DNA from: Ensifer adhaerens | GTDB lineage: Bacteria > Pseudomonadota > Alphaproteobacteria > Rhizobiales > Rhizobiaceae | Direction of reading: 5' to 3' | Length of the DNA stretch: 64,000 bases | Assembly: GCF_002940685.1 (NCBI RefSeq) | Contig: NZ_PNFP01000007.1 | Coordinates: forward strand, 285,372 to 349,371 | Shown here: positions 1 to 9,567 of the stretch, in pieces | How positions within the stretch are numbered: the stretch's first letter is position 1 | Layout of the letters: every line of letters begins with the position of its first letter | Translations under genes and position numbers: made by a program | The notes under the pieces: generated by a model | What the model was told of the DNA's origin: nothing | What the model saw: only the letters and a program-made list of their open reading frames with translations | The model's database searches: none

Positions 1-283
1 CTCCGGCATCGAGCCCGGCGATGCGTTCGTCGACGGAACCCTTGGCCGTGATGATGAGCACCGGCAGCCCCGGATACTCCTGGCGCACGCGGCGAAGCAG
101 TGACAGGCCGTCGCCATCGGGCAGTCCGAGATCGAGCAGCACCAGGTCGTGCTCGCGGGCCGCGATTGCCGTCTCGGCATCGGCCACGCTCGAAACCGCA
201 TCGAGGCGCCAGCCTGCATCCCGCATGGTTTCGCCGACCAGTTCAACCAGTCTCGGACTGTCTTCGACCAGGAGCAGGCGCAT
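1..283 (-). CDS. Response regulator, receiver domain (partial, runs off left edge)
   Basis: Reading the reverse strand from the ATG at 283 gives a protein opening MRLLLVEDSP, the typical start of a CheY-like receiver. The acidic pair VED lies at residues 6-8, the phospho-acceptor Asp at residue 51 (LVLLDLGLPDGDG), and the conserved Ser/Thr-Ala-Lys (ITAKGS) follows. Only about 94 residues are inside the window; the C-terminal effector domain, probably an OmpR-type winged helix, lies to the left. The gene diverges from eptA across 272 bases, an arrangement resembling PmrA/PhoP-type control of lipid A modification. Control of eptA is an inference from position. Confidence 0.85.
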   Translation of the reverse strand, partial: MRLLLVEDSPRLVELVGETMRDAGWRLDAVSSVADAETAIAAREHDLVLLDLGLPDGDGLSLLRRVRQEYPGLPVLIITAKGSVDERIAGLDAG

Positions 284-555
284 TGATTCGTCTCGAGAGT
301 GCAGGGCCGCCGCCGACCATATGGGCTTTCGCGGAGGCTGCCAACTGCCAGCAGCGATACCTACCAGCGCGCGTATCGGCGGGACAATGAGCAATCTTGA
401 CGGGGTTTGGACAGCTTGTCCGTCGTATCTCGATTGCCGAGGGAGAGGGTGTGTCTGAACAGGCGGCCCGCAACACGGCCTCCAACTCGACTGAATGCCC
501 GCGCCTGCAGCGCCCCTCCCAGGCGCTCGTGCAGTCGCCGTAGGAGACGACAGTT

Positions 556-2268
556 TTGACATTTTCAGGTCTTCGCCGCGCGGAAATCGGCAGTCTTGCG
601 CTGAGCGCTCTCGTCAGTGCCTATCTGCTTGTCGTCACCAACAAGTCCTTCTGGACGCACACGGTCGCCTATTTCGACGATTCCGTCGTGGCGCTCCTGT
701 CCTTCAGCGCGGCACTGTGCCTGCTGACCTTCGCCGGGCTGACGACCGCCTCCGTCAAATATGTGATGAAGCCGGTGATGATCTTCCTGATCATGGTGTC
801 GGCCTCCGCCTCCTATTTCATCGATACCTTCGGTGTCATCATCGACAAGGACATGATCGGCAATGCCGCGGTTACGACGCAGGCCGAAGCCAGCCATCTG
901 CTGACCGGCAGTCTGGCGATGCATCTCTTGCTTTACGGGGTGCTCCCGTCGCTGCTGGTGATCTGGTTCAAGGTCCGTTATCGGCGCTTTTTCGCCAATG
1001 CCGCGGTCAACCTGGCGGTGATCATTCCCTGCTTTCTCGTCAGCGGGGGGCTGGTCTACGCGAACTTTGCAAACATCGCCTACGTTATCCGCGAACACAG
1101 GGACCTGATGAAGCGCTTCAATCCGACGGGGCCGGTCTCCGCGGCGGTTCGCTACGCGTCCTCGACCTTCAAGGGGCGCAACATCGTCGTGCAGCCGCTC
1201 GGTACCGATGCCCGTCAGGGCTCGCGCATCGCGTCTGCCAGCAAGCCCGTGGTCGTCGTCGTGGTCGCGGGCGAGACCGCGCGGGCGATGAATTTCTCCC
1301 TGAACGGCTACGGGCGTGAAACCAATCCGGAGCTGAAGTCGCTCGATGTCGTCAATTACACCGACACCACCAGCTGCGGCACGGCAACGGCGACGTCGCT
1401 TCCATGCATGTTCTCCGTCTACCCGCGTAAAGAATACAGCGACTGGAAGGCGCGCTCCACGGAGAACCTGATGAACGTGCTGACGCGCGCCGGCGTTGCG
1501 ACCACCTGGTGGGACAACAACACCGGCAGCAAGGGCATTGCCGATCTCATCAACTTTGCCAGCATGACTGACCAGAAGAACAGCCCGCTTTGCAAGAACG
1601 GGGAGTGCCTGGATGAAATCTTCCTCGGCGAGCTCGACAGGAAGCTCTCGACGACGAAGAGGAACAGCGTGATCGTCCTGCACCAGCTCGGCAGCCACGG
1701 GCCGTCCTACTACCTTCGCTATCCCGAGAAGTTCCGGCGTTTCACGCCCGATTGCCGGACGCCCGAACTGATGAAGTGTTCGGTCGAAGAAATCACCAAC
1801 GCCTATGACAACACGATCCTCTACACCGATTACGTGTTGGCGAGCGTCGCCCGGTTGCTGGAGAAACATCAGGACCAGATCGCGGGTGCGATGATCTACA
1901 TGTCAGATCACGGCGAGTCGCTCGGCGAAAACGGCATCTACCTGCACGGCGCGCCCTATTCCATCGCCCCGCGCGAGCAGACGCAGGTGCCGTTCATCGC
2001 CTGGTTCTCGAAGCCTTACCGGGTGGCAATGGGCGTCGACACGGCGTGCCTGGCCAAGGATACCGCGCAGCCCAAGTCCCACGACAACCTGTTTCACACC
2101 GTGCTCGGCATGATGAATGTCGAGACCAAGGTCTACAAGCCGGACCTTGACGCTTTTGCAAGCTGCACGAAGAAACAACCGGCAGGCGGGGCGTTCCAGG
2201 CGGCGGATACGGCAAAGGACTTGCCCGCAAACCCCCAGCGTTCCATCGGCTCACAGGGGGCCCTATAG
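556..2268 (+). CDS. eptA: Lipid A phosphoethanolamine transferase (EptA/MCR family)
   Basis: The 570-residue protein has the family architecture: about five N-terminal membrane segments (roughly residues 8-175), then a periplasmic alkaline-phosphatase-like catalytic domain. It should transfer phosphoethanolamine from phosphatidylethanolamine to lipid A at the inner membrane, lowering surface negative charge and polymyxin binding. Visible motifs are the metal-binding GETAR at the start of the domain, SCGTATATSLPCMF with the expected nucleophile Thr near residue 278 between two Cys, HQLGSHGPSYY, and SDHGESLGE. The start is a TTG at 556 preceded by TAGGAG at 541-546. A response regulator gene diverges upstream. 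Family assignment is strong; exact acceptor sugar is not shown. Confidence 0.93.
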   Translation: MTFSGLRRAEIGSLALSALVSAYLLVVTNKSFWTHTVAYFDDSVVALLSFSAALCLLTFAGLTTASVKYVMKPVMIFLIMVSASASYFIDTFGVIIDKDMIGNAAVTTQAEASHLLTGSLAMHLLLYGVLPSLLVIWFKVRYRRFFANAAVNLAVIIPCFLVSGGLVYANFANIAYVIREHRDLMKRFNPTGPVSAAVRYASSTFKGRNIVVQPLGTDARQGSRIASASKPVVVVVVAGETARAMNFSLNGYGRETNPELKSLDVVNYTDTTSCGTATATSLPCMFSVYPRKEYSDWKARSTENLMNVLTRAGVATTWWDNNTGSKGIADLINFASMTDQKNSPLCKNGECLDEIFLGELDRKLSTTKRNSVIVLHQLGSHGPSYYLRYPEKFRRFTPDCRTPELMKCSVEEITNAYDNTILYTDYVLASVARLLEKHQDQIAGAMIYMSDHGESLGENGIYLHGAPYSIAPREQTQVPFIAWFSKPYRVAMGVDTACLAKDTAQPKSHDNLFHTVLGMMNVETKVYKPDLDAFASCTKKQPAGGAFQAADTAKDLPANPQRSIGSQGAL

Positions 2269-2808
<540 letters not shown>

Positions 2809-3010
2809 AATCAGGACCACGTCAGCGATTGAACATTTCCCGCGACGCATTCTCGTGGCTGTCGGCATTCTCCATCGTCGCGCGCGTCCGCGCCGCCATC
2901 GGCGCATCTTGCATCCTTTCGGCAAAAGGCATGTTATAGCACCTTGATCCGGCGATGTTTTCGACCTGAAGCGGTCGGCGCCGGGCTGTCGGACTTTGGA
3001 GAATGAATGC

Positions 3011-3682
3011 ATGGCCGCTCGGCATCTGACTTTCGCCGTCGGCGATATTCACGGCTGCCTCGATCAGCTGCGCGCGCTGTTGGCTGAAATCGAGGACTAT
3101 GCGCCGACGGGGCGGGTGATCTTCCTGGGCGACCTGATCGACCGGGGGCTCGAGAGCCGCGCCGTCATGGAACTGATCATGGCCGGCCCGACCCGACCCG
3201 GCTGGACGTGGCTGACGCTCAAGGGCAACCACGAGCAGATGCTCTGGGGGGCGAGCAGTGGCGAAAGTGACGTCGAGTGGTGGCTCGTCAATGGCGGCCA
3301 GGAGACATTGATCTCCTATGGCGGCACGGTTCCCGGGCGGCATCTGAAATGGATCAGGGAACTGCCCACGATCCTGGTCGAGCGGTTTCGCATTTTCGTG
3401 CATGCCGGTGTTGACGATACCCTGCCACTGGAGCAGCAGGACGAGGGGATCTTTCTCTGGATCCGGCCGCCTGAAGACTATTCGGGCGATTACTGGGGCC
3501 GGCATCTTTGTCACGGGCACACCCCGAGCACCGCCAATCCGCGCACGGTCGGGAACCGCACCAATGTCGATTCCGGAGCTGTGTTCAGCGGCATCCTGTC
3601 CTGCGCCATCTTCGACGACGACCAGCCGGGCGGGCCGATCGACTTCCTGACAACGAGCAAGGCTGCCTGGCGCATCGAGTGA
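3011..3682 (+). CDS. Calcineurin-like metallophosphoesterase (Ser/Thr phosphatase or Ap4A hydrolase type)
   Basis: The 223-residue protein carries the ordered metal-binding motifs of the PPP phosphatase family: GDIHG near residue 13, GDLIDRG near residue 42, GNHE near residue 75, FVHAG near residue 132 and a late GHT. These residues bind two metal ions that activate water for phosphoester cleavage. Its length fits bacterial PrpA-like protein phosphatases and Ap4A-hydrolase-like enzymes, which cannot be separated by motif alone. The ATG at 3011 is preferred because GGAGA lies eight bases upstream; an upstream in-frame TTG at 2996 is possible. It is followed by a HAD phosphatase gene. Confidence 0.88.
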   Translation: MAARHLTFAVGDIHGCLDQLRALLAEIEDYAPTGRVIFLGDLIDRGLESRAVMELIMAGPTRPGWTWLTLKGNHEQMLWGASSGESDVEWWLVNGGQETLISYGGTVPGRHLKWIRELPTILVERFRIFVHAGVDDTLPLEQQDEGIFLWIRPPEDYSGDYWGRHLCHGHTPSTANPRTVGNRTNVDSGAVFSGILSCAIFDDDQPGGPIDFLTTSKAAWRIE

Positions 3683-3795
3683 TACGCGGCAGCGGTGGAG
3701 TAAATGGCATTGTGCGGCCGGCTGTCCGGTAGTAGGTGTGACTTCTCCGCTGGGCGAAGCCTTTGCCGCCCGTTTCATCACCTCAGGGGATTGCC

Positions 3796-4470
3796 TTGGA
3801 CGCCGCGCCTTCATCCGTTTTCACGAAGAATTTTGCTGCCCTCCTGTTCGACATGGACGGCACGTTGTTGAACTCCATGGCCGTGGTCGAACGTGTGTGG
3901 GGCGCCTGGGCGGAGCGCAATGGTCTCGATCCGGTCGAGTTTATCAAGACCGTACATGGCGTGCGCGCCGTCGATACCATCCGCAATCTCGAGCTGCCGG
4001 ACGTCGATCCGGAGAAGGAAGCCTACGACCTGGCGCTCGCAGAGATCGCCGATGTCGAGGGCATCGTCGAAATCCCCGGCGCGGTCGCCTTCCTGAATTC
4101 CCTGCCGCCGGAACGATGGGCGATCGTCACGTCCGCGCCGCTTGATCTGGCGGTGCGCCGTCTCGCCGCCGCCGGCATTCCGACGCCGCGGCTGATGATC
4201 ACCGGCGAGGATGTTTCCGTCGGCAAACCCGATCCGCAGGGCTACCGGCTCGCGGCCGAGCGGCTTGGCGTGCGTGCGGAGGATTGCCTGGTCTTCGAAG
4301 ACGCACCGGCCGGTATTCTTGCCGGGATTGCGGCTGGCGCCGATGTCGTCGTCGTCACCGGCGCGCATGCGGCTGCGGAGGGCACGCCGCACATGACCCT
4401 TGCCCGCTACCACGACATCGCGGCGGAGCGTGCCAGTGACGGCACGGTGTCGCTGCGCCGGACCGCTTGA
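3796..4470 (+). CDS. HAD-superfamily sugar-phosphatase-like hydrolase
   Basis: The 224-residue protein shows all four HAD motifs: FDMDGTLLNS (nucleophile and acid/base Asp) near residue 18, TSAP as motif II, the Lys of VGKPDP, and VFEDAPAG as the final metal-binding acidic pair. The cap lies between motifs I and II (subfamily I), as in 2-deoxyglucose-6-phosphatase, glycerol-3-phosphatase and YfbT/HxpA-type sugar phosphatases. It should dephosphorylate small sugar phosphates in the cytoplasm. The start is taken as TTG at 3796, behind AGGGGA at 3785-3790. The frame stays open upstream to 3763, but no better ribosome site is seen there. Confidence 0.87.
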   Translation: MDAAPSSVFTKNFAALLFDMDGTLLNSMAVVERVWGAWAERNGLDPVEFIKTVHGVRAVDTIRNLELPDVDPEKEAYDLALAEIADVEGIVEIPGAVAFLNSLPPERWAIVTSAPLDLAVRRLAAAGIPTPRLMITGEDVSVGKPDPQGYRLAAERLGVRAEDCLVFEDAPAGILAGIAAGADVVVVTGAHAAAEGTPHMTLARYHDIAAERASDGTVSLRRTA

Positions 4471-4489
4471 AACGCGCGCGATGAGAAGA

Positions 4490-4510
4490 GGAGGCCGCTT
4501 GTCGGCCTCC
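4490..4510. terminator. Hairpin between convergent genes
   Basis: A perfect eight-base inverted repeat (GGAGGCCG, five-base loop, CGGCCTCC) sits between the ends of the HAD gene on the plus strand and the ABC binding-protein gene on the minus strand. There is no clear T-tract on either side. A bidirectional terminator or 3' end stabiliser is the likely role. Confidence 0.5.
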
Positions 4511-4529
4511 CGTCATCCGCGTCGCTGCC

Positions 4530-6119
4530 TTACGCGTTGAGCCAGCATTTCGTCAGGGCGTGACCGTTCATCAGTTCGCCGTTCGGATCGTCGATCCAGC
4601 CGCCGACCTTGTCGTTCGTGGCGTCGATATAGTTGTTGAACATCGGCACGATGACGCCGCCCTCGTCGCGGAGAATCATCGCTGCCTGGCGGTAGAGTGC
4701 CTTGCGCTTGGCGTTGTCGAGCTCCCCCCGCGCGGCAAAGATCAGCTTGTCGAAGTCCTCGCGGAAGAAGCGGGTGTCGTTCCATTCGGCCTTAGAAAGA
4801 TAGGCGATTGAATAGACCTGGTCCTGCGTCGGCCGCCCGGTCCAGTAGGACATGCTGAAGGGCTGCTTGTTCCAGACGTCCGACCAGTAGCCGTCACCCG
4901 GCTCGCGCTTCAGGTCGATGGTGATCCCGCATTTGGCGGCGCTCATCTGGAAGAGCTGCGCCGCATCGACAGCGCCGGGGAAGGCGACATCGGAGGTCCG
5001 AAGCAGAACTGAGCTGCTGTGCCCGGATTTCTTGTAGTGGAACTTTGCCTTGTCCGGATCGAAGACGCGCTGTTCGATATCGTTGTCGAACAGCGGATAG
5101 CCCTTGATCATTGGCGTGTCGTTGCCGACGGTGCCGTAGCCGGCAAGCACCTTTGCCACCATCTCCTCGCGGTCGACGGCATATTTCAGCGCCAGACGCA
5201 GGTCGTTGTTGTCGAAGGGCGCCGTGTTGCAATGGGCGATGAAGACATAGTGACCCTTGCCCGGCACATTGCGGATGACGACGCCGGGAAGGCGACTGAT
5301 CAGGGCGACGATCTTGGGCTCGATGCGGTTGATCATGTGGATCTGGCCGCTCTGGAGGGCCGCTGTCCGAGCGGTCGAATCGTTGATGACAGCGATTTCG
5401 ATCTGATCGGCATGGCCGCGCTCGGCCGAGCCCCAATAGCCCTCGTGCCGCTCGGCGATATGTTTGACGCCCGGTTCGTTGGAAACGACCTTGTAGGGGC
5501 CGGTGCCGATGCCCGCTGTCGGGTCGTCCTTCCCGCCGTTCGGCTGGATCATCAGGTGGTAATCGCTGACGATATAGGGCAGGTCGGCATTGGGCGCGCG
5601 CAGCGTGATGACCACGCTGTCGCCATCGACCTTGATCGTCTCGAAGTCCTGAACGAAGGGCAGAGCCGCAGACTTGGAGTCCGCGTCGCCATGACGCTCG
5701 AACGTCGCCACCACGTCGGCCGGGGTCAATTCCTTGCCATTGTGAAAGGTGACGTCCTTGCGGATCTTGAAGCGCCAGGTCTTGGCGTCCGGCGCTGCCT
5801 CATAGGCTTCGGCGAGCCGGTACTCGATCTCGCCGGTCGGCGATACCTCGACAAGCTGCTCGCCCCAGCAGCGCCCGAGCGTATAGGGAACCTGGCTCGC
5901 CCAGGTCGCCGGGTCCAGGCTGTTCGTCGATTCTCCGCCGACGAGGCCGGCTTTGAGTGTCCCGCCCTTGATCGGTCCTGCCGCGCGGGCCGCCTGGCCG
6001 AGCAGCAGGTTTGCCGAGGCGGCGGTAATGCCGAGTGCGGCGGCGCGTCCGAGAAACTCCCGTCGCGACAGCCGGCCCGCGGCAACCTGCTTGCTCATGA
6101 ATTCCAGTTCAATTGGCAT
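4530..6119 (-). CDS. ABC transporter substrate-binding protein, family 5 (DppA/OppA type), Tat-exported
   Basis: The 529-residue protein is a large periplasmic binding protein of the peptide/opine/nickel family (SBP_bac_5). The N-terminus reads RLSRREFLGRAAALG, a twin-arginine signal followed by a hydrophobic stretch and an Ala-rich cleavage region near residue 45. Family landmarks include WRFKIRKDVTFHNG, TPADVVATFER and GTGPYKV. The start at 6119 has GGGAGGG about eight bases upstream; MSKQ at residue 8 is an alternative. No permease or ATPase genes of this type adjoin it, so it is an orphan receptor in this window. It lies downstream of, and on the same strand as, a GntR-family gene. Confidence 0.9.
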   Translation of the reverse strand: MPIELEFMSKQVAAGRLSRREFLGRAAALGITAASANLLLGQAARAAGPIKGGTLKAGLVGGESTNSLDPATWASQVPYTLGRCWGEQLVEVSPTGEIEYRLAEAYEAAPDAKTWRFKIRKDVTFHNGKELTPADVVATFERHGDADSKSAALPFVQDFETIKVDGDSVVITLRAPNADLPYIVSDYHLMIQPNGGKDDPTAGIGTGPYKVVSNEPGVKHIAERHEGYWGSAERGHADQIEIAVINDSTARTAALQSGQIHMINRIEPKIVALISRLPGVVIRNVPGKGHYVFIAHCNTAPFDNNDLRLALKYAVDREEMVAKVLAGYGTVGNDTPMIKGYPLFDNDIEQRVFDPDKAKFHYKKSGHSSSVLLRTSDVAFPGAVDAAQLFQMSAAKCGITIDLKREPGDGYWSDVWNKQPFSMSYWTGRPTQDQVYSIAYLSKAEWNDTRFFREDFDKLIFAARGELDNAKRKALYRQAAMILRDEGGVIVPMFNNYIDATNDKVGGWIDDPNGELMNGHALTKCWLNA

Positions 6120-6285
6120 GTCTTACTCCCTCCCTTGCAAGACCCACCCGGCATGACCGGTATCGTTGCAGATATTGGAGGCAGATGCCGCGCATGGATT
6201 CTTGTGGCGCGACAGTTGGTGCCGCAGATCGGCGAAAGAAAGTCGTATCTTCGACCGCTCGCTGCAGCGAAGGTGGAGTGCGCCG

Positions 6286-7014
6286 TCAGCCCTTGCGGGC
6301 GTAGCGCTGCAGGATCGCGGAGATATCCGGCTCTTCCTTGCCGGTATCGAGTTCGGCGCGAAGCTCTACCGCGTCGAGGTGCTCGAGCATGATGCGCTCC
6401 GCCGTTGCGGTGTCGCGCGATTGCAGGGCGCGGATGATCTGGACATGCTCGTCGACCGCACATTCCGGCGAATGCAGCCGCGCGAACCGGGCGAGGATCA
6501 GCGAACAGCGGGAGACGATCTCCCGGACGAAACGCGTCAGCGCCTGGGAGCCCGTAAGCTCCGCGAGCAGGATGTGAAACTCGCCGGCGAGCCGGATCGA
6601 AAGCGGCCCATGGTCGGACAGCGCCGTCTCCTCCTGCCGCACATGTTGCTGCAGACGCTTGACGCCGGCGGCGTCGAGATCGGCGACGAGCCGCCGGATC
6701 ACCTCGGCTTCGAGCATGCGTCTTAGCGCAAAGATGTCGCGCGCCTCCTCCAAGGTCGGCTCGGCCACGCAGGCACCCTTGTTGGCGCGCAGATCGACGA
6801 TGCCTTCCGCGTTGAGCCGGACCAGGGCCGCCCGAACGCTGGTGCGGCTGACCTTGAAATGATCGGCGATCGTGTCTTCGGAAAGTTTCGTTCCGGGCCT
6901 CAGGGCCTGCTCCAGGATCGCCTGGCGCAGGAGCTTGTAGACCACTTCGCTGCGGCTAGATTTCTCAGACAAGGTTGCCTCCCCCAACGGGCCGATCGGG
7001 GACCGGCCGAACAT
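6286..7014 (-). CDS. GntR-family transcriptional regulator (FadR/FCD subfamily)
   Basis: The 242-residue protein has an N-terminal winged helix-turn-helix (about residues 20-85, including LRPGTKLSEDTIADHF and VSRTSVRAALVRL) followed by an all-helical FCD ligand-binding domain (about 95-220). FCD regulators usually repress uptake or catabolic genes and release DNA on binding a small acid or a metal-bound metabolite. The gene diverges from an amino-acid-type ABC operon across about 200 bases that contain a palindrome suited to a GntR dimer (7052-7074). The same-strand downstream gene is the orphan binding protein, so both flanks may be targets. Confidence 0.9.
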   Translation of the reverse strand: MFGRSPIGPLGEATLSEKSSRSEVVYKLLRQAILEQALRPGTKLSEDTIADHFKVSRTSVRAALVRLNAEGIVDLRANKGACVAEPTLEEARDIFALRRMLEAEVIRRLVADLDAAGVKRLQQHVRQEETALSDHGPLSIRLAGEFHILLAELTGSQALTRFVREIVSRCSLILARFARLHSPECAVDEHVQIIRALQSRDTATAERIMLEHLDAVELRAELDTGKEEPDISAILQRYARKG

Positions 7015-7051
7015 GTCCCTTGTCTTCGATAGCGCCCGTCCAAATGGTCGT

Positions 7052-7074
7052 CAACATTGTATACAATAATGTTG
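7052..7074. promoter_or_regulatory. Candidate GntR operator palindrome
   Basis: The 12-base perfect palindrome ATTGTATACAAT (7056-7067) is embedded in a longer near-dyad running from CAAC to GTTG (7052-7074). It lies between the GntR gene and the divergent ABC operon. FadR/FCD-type regulators commonly bind short palindromes rich in TTGTATACAA-like sequence, so this is the natural binding site. It is seen in sequence; the binding partner is inferred. Confidence 0.6.
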
Positions 7075-7212
7075 ATGTTTGTATTCTGGTGTCGTATGCA
7101 ATTGCAGGCGCCGACAAACAAGGCCGGCGCCGGCCGGTTCGGGAGGAGGCGCGCGGAGAGGACCGCGCGACCTGAGAAGGCCAGAAAGGGAACAGCCAAT
7201 GGGAGGGAATTC

Positions 7213-8244
7213 ATGAACAGCAGGATTCTGCAGCTCTGTGCGACAGTTGCCGGCATCGCCGTCGGCCTGGTGGCCGCGACCACTGCCAACGCCGCGACGA
7301 CGCTCGAAACCGTCAAGGCCCGCGGCAAGCTGATCTGCGGCGTCTCGATGAGCACGCCGGGCTTTGCGACGGCCGATGCCAAGGGTCACATGGAGGGCTT
7401 CGACGTCGACGTCTGCCGCGCCGTGGCGGCTGCCGTATTCGGCGATCCGGAAAAGGTCGATTTCGTCCTGACCAATATCAACACGCGCTTCCAGGCGCTT
7501 CAGTCCGGCGAGATCGACATGCTGTCGCGCCAGACGACCATGACCTTTTCGCGCGAAACGTCGCTCGGGCTCGATTTCGGTCCGACCGTGTTCTACGACG
7601 GCCAGGGTCTGATGGTGCCGAAGTCGCTCGGCGTCAACAGCGCCAAGGAACTGACCGACGCGGCGATCTGCACGCTGCCGGGCACCACGACCGCGCAGAA
7701 CCTCAGCGATTTCTTCCGCTCGATCGGCGGCAAGTTCGAGCTGGTTGTCTTTGAAAACCCGGACGAGAACCGCAACGCCTTCTTCTCCGGCCGCTGCGAG
7801 GCGATCTCGTCCGACCGTTCGGACCTCGCCTCGATCCGCGCCGTTGCCAACAACCCGGATGATTACGTCGTCCTGCCGGAAACCATCTCCAAGGAGCCGC
7901 TGGCGCCGGCCGTTCGCCAGAACGACTCCAACTGGCGTGACATCGTCTCCTGGTCGGCCTGGATGCTGATGGCCGCCGAAGAGCGTGGGATCACGCAAGC
8001 CAATGTCGACGAGATGGCCAAGAGCGAGGATCCGGAGATCCAGCGCATGCTCGGCGTCAGCGAAGAACTCGGCAAGATGCTGAACCTCGACAACAAGTGG
8101 GGCTACAACGTCATCAAGGGCGTCGGCAACTACGGCGAAGTGTTCGAGCGCAACCTCGGCACCAAGACGGCGCTTGGCCTGACGCGTGGCCCGAACACGC
8201 GCTGGAGCGAAGGTGGCCTGCTCTACGCACCGCCGTTCCGTTGA
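7213..8244 (+). CDS. General amino-acid ABC transporter substrate-binding protein (AapJ-like)
   Basis: The 343-residue protein is a family-3 solute receptor, close in length and style to AapJ/BztA general L-amino-acid receptors. A Sec signal peptide ends near residue 27 (VGLVAATTANA). Next come TLETVKARGKLICGVS, GFDVDVCRAVAAAVFGD, and a long C-terminal extension characteristic of the Aap/Bzt group (NKWGYNVIKGVGNYGEVF). It should capture amino acids or related polar compounds in the periplasm. The start at 7213 has GGGAGGGA at 7201-7208. It heads an operon with two permeases and an amidohydrolase; the ATPase subunit is missing. Confidence 0.9.
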   Translation: MNSRILQLCATVAGIAVGLVAATTANAATTLETVKARGKLICGVSMSTPGFATADAKGHMEGFDVDVCRAVAAAVFGDPEKVDFVLTNINTRFQALQSGEIDMLSRQTTMTFSRETSLGLDFGPTVFYDGQGLMVPKSLGVNSAKELTDAAICTLPGTTTAQNLSDFFRSIGGKFELVVFENPDENRNAFFSGRCEAISSDRSDLASIRAVANNPDDYVVLPETISKEPLAPAVRQNDSNWRDIVSWSAWMLMAAEERGITQANVDEMAKSEDPEIQRMLGVSEELGKMLNLDNKWGYNVIKGVGNYGEVFERNLGTKTALGLTRGPNTRWSEGGLLYAPPFR

Positions 8245-8252
8245 GAATTGAC

Positions 8253-8275
8253 GGACCCGCGTTTGACGCGGGTCC
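8253..8275 (+). terminator. Stem-loop after binding-protein gene (attenuator or mRNA stabiliser)
   Basis: A perfect ten-base-pair stem (GGACCCGCGT, TTG loop, ACGCGGGTCC) begins nine bases after the stop of the receptor gene and precedes the permease genes. There is no T-tract. Such stems after binding-protein genes commonly protect the receptor message or partly terminate transcription, giving more receptor than permease. Confidence 0.55.
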
Positions 8276-8415
8276 ACGTCTCCACATGGTGCCCCAATCG
8301 GCCTGTGGGGAGTGCGCGCGGCGTGCCGCCCGTACTATAAACGATGGAAGTCGATCAGGTTATGATCTTGGGTCGCGCCGGCCCGAGAACATTGTGCTCC
8401 AAGGGACGGGTGCCG

Positions 8416-9564
8416 ATGCCCCTGTTTTATGACGCGCGCATTCGCGCCTATCTCTATCAAGTGATCGCCGTCGGCGTCGTGCTGCTCATCGCCTGGGTGA
8501 TGTTCAGCACCGCAAGCGCCAATCTTGCCAAGCAGGATATTGCGACCGGTTTCGGCTTCCTGGCGCGCCAGGCCGGGTTTGTCATTACCGAATCTGCCAT
8601 CACCTATGAGCCCACCGATACGATCGGCCGCGCGATCCTCGTCGGCATCACCAACACGGTCAAGGTTTCGCTGCTCGCCGCCCTGTTCGGCACCGTTCTC
8701 GGTCTCTTGGTCGGCATCGGGCGGCTGTCGCACAATCCGGTGCTGTCGCGGCTGATGCTTGCCTATGTGGAAGCGCTGCGCAACGTGCCGCTGCTGCTTT
8801 ACCTCTTGCTCTGGTATTCGCTGATCATCTCCGTCTTTCCGCCGGTCAAGCAGGCGATCGAGATGCTTCCCGGCGTCTTTCTGTCGAACAGCGGTCTGGT
8901 CACGCCGGCGCTCCACTGGCAGAGCGGTTTTGCCGCGCTGGTCACGGCCTTTGTTGTCGGCGTCGCTGCTGCCTTCGCCACCGCGCGCGTTCTCGGTCGC
9001 CGCCGCATCGTTACCGGCAAGGAGCGGCCGATTGCCCTGTTCGCGGCAATCGCGTTTCTGCTGCCGCTCGTGGCAACCATCCTCTTCGCCAACATCTCTG
9101 TCACCTGGGATGTGCCGGAACTCGGCCGCTTCCGCCTAAGTGGCGGCTATCATCTGCGCCCTGAATTCGTGGCGCTTCTGCTCGGCCTGACGCTCAGCGT
9201 GTCGGCCAATGTCGCGGAAATCGTTCGCGCCGGCATCCAGGCGGTCAGCAAGGGGCAGTGGGAAGCGGCGACGGCGCTTGGCCTGTCGCGGGCACGCACG
9301 CTGAAGCTCGTGATCCTGCCGCAGGCGCTGCGCATCATCATTCCGCCGCTCACCAACACCTATCTGACCGTGTTCAAGAACAGCTCTCTCGCGATCGCCA
9401 TCGGCTATCCGGATCTGGTGATGGTTTCAAACACGATTATGAACCAGACGGGCCAGGCGATTGAAGCCATTGCCATTTTCATGGGGGTCTATCTCGGCCT
9501 GTCGATCCTGATCTCGCTGGTGATGAACTGGTACAATGCGCGGGTCGCGCTGAGGGAGCGCTGA
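8416..9564 (+). CDS. Amino-acid ABC transporter permease (AapQ/BztB-like)
   Basis: The roughly 382-residue inner-membrane protein belongs to the His/Glu/Gln permease family. It has one N-terminal membrane span, a periplasmic stretch, then further spans. The EAA loop that contacts the ATPase is visible as EAATALGLSRARTLKLVILPQ, next to GIQAVSKGQW. Its length, well above the usual 220-residue HisQ/GlnP size, is typical of AapQ. The ATG at 8416 is favoured over an in-frame ATG at 8344 because MPLFYDARIRAYLYQ matches the family N-terminus. Four bases separate it from the next permease gene. Confidence 0.88.
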   Translation: MPLFYDARIRAYLYQVIAVGVVLLIAWVMFSTASANLAKQDIATGFGFLARQAGFVITESAITYEPTDTIGRAILVGITNTVKVSLLAALFGTVLGLLVGIGRLSHNPVLSRLMLAYVEALRNVPLLLYLLLWYSLIISVFPPVKQAIEMLPGVFLSNSGLVTPALHWQSGFAALVTAFVVGVAAAFATARVLGRRRIVTGKERPIALFAAIAFLLPLVATILFANISVTWDVPELGRFRLSGGYHLRPEFVALLLGLTLSVSANVAEIVRAGIQAVSKGQWEAATALGLSRARTLKLVILPQALRIIIPPLTNTYLTVFKNSSLAIAIGYPDLVMVSNTIMNQTGQAIEAIAIFMGVYLGLSILISLVMNWYNARVALRER

Positions 9565-9567
9565 GCC

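Noticed and set aside
5019..6392. 457-codon plus-strand frame opposite the family-5 binding protein
   Set aside because: The minus-strand protein has a clear Tat signal and family motifs; the plus frame has no recognisable domain.
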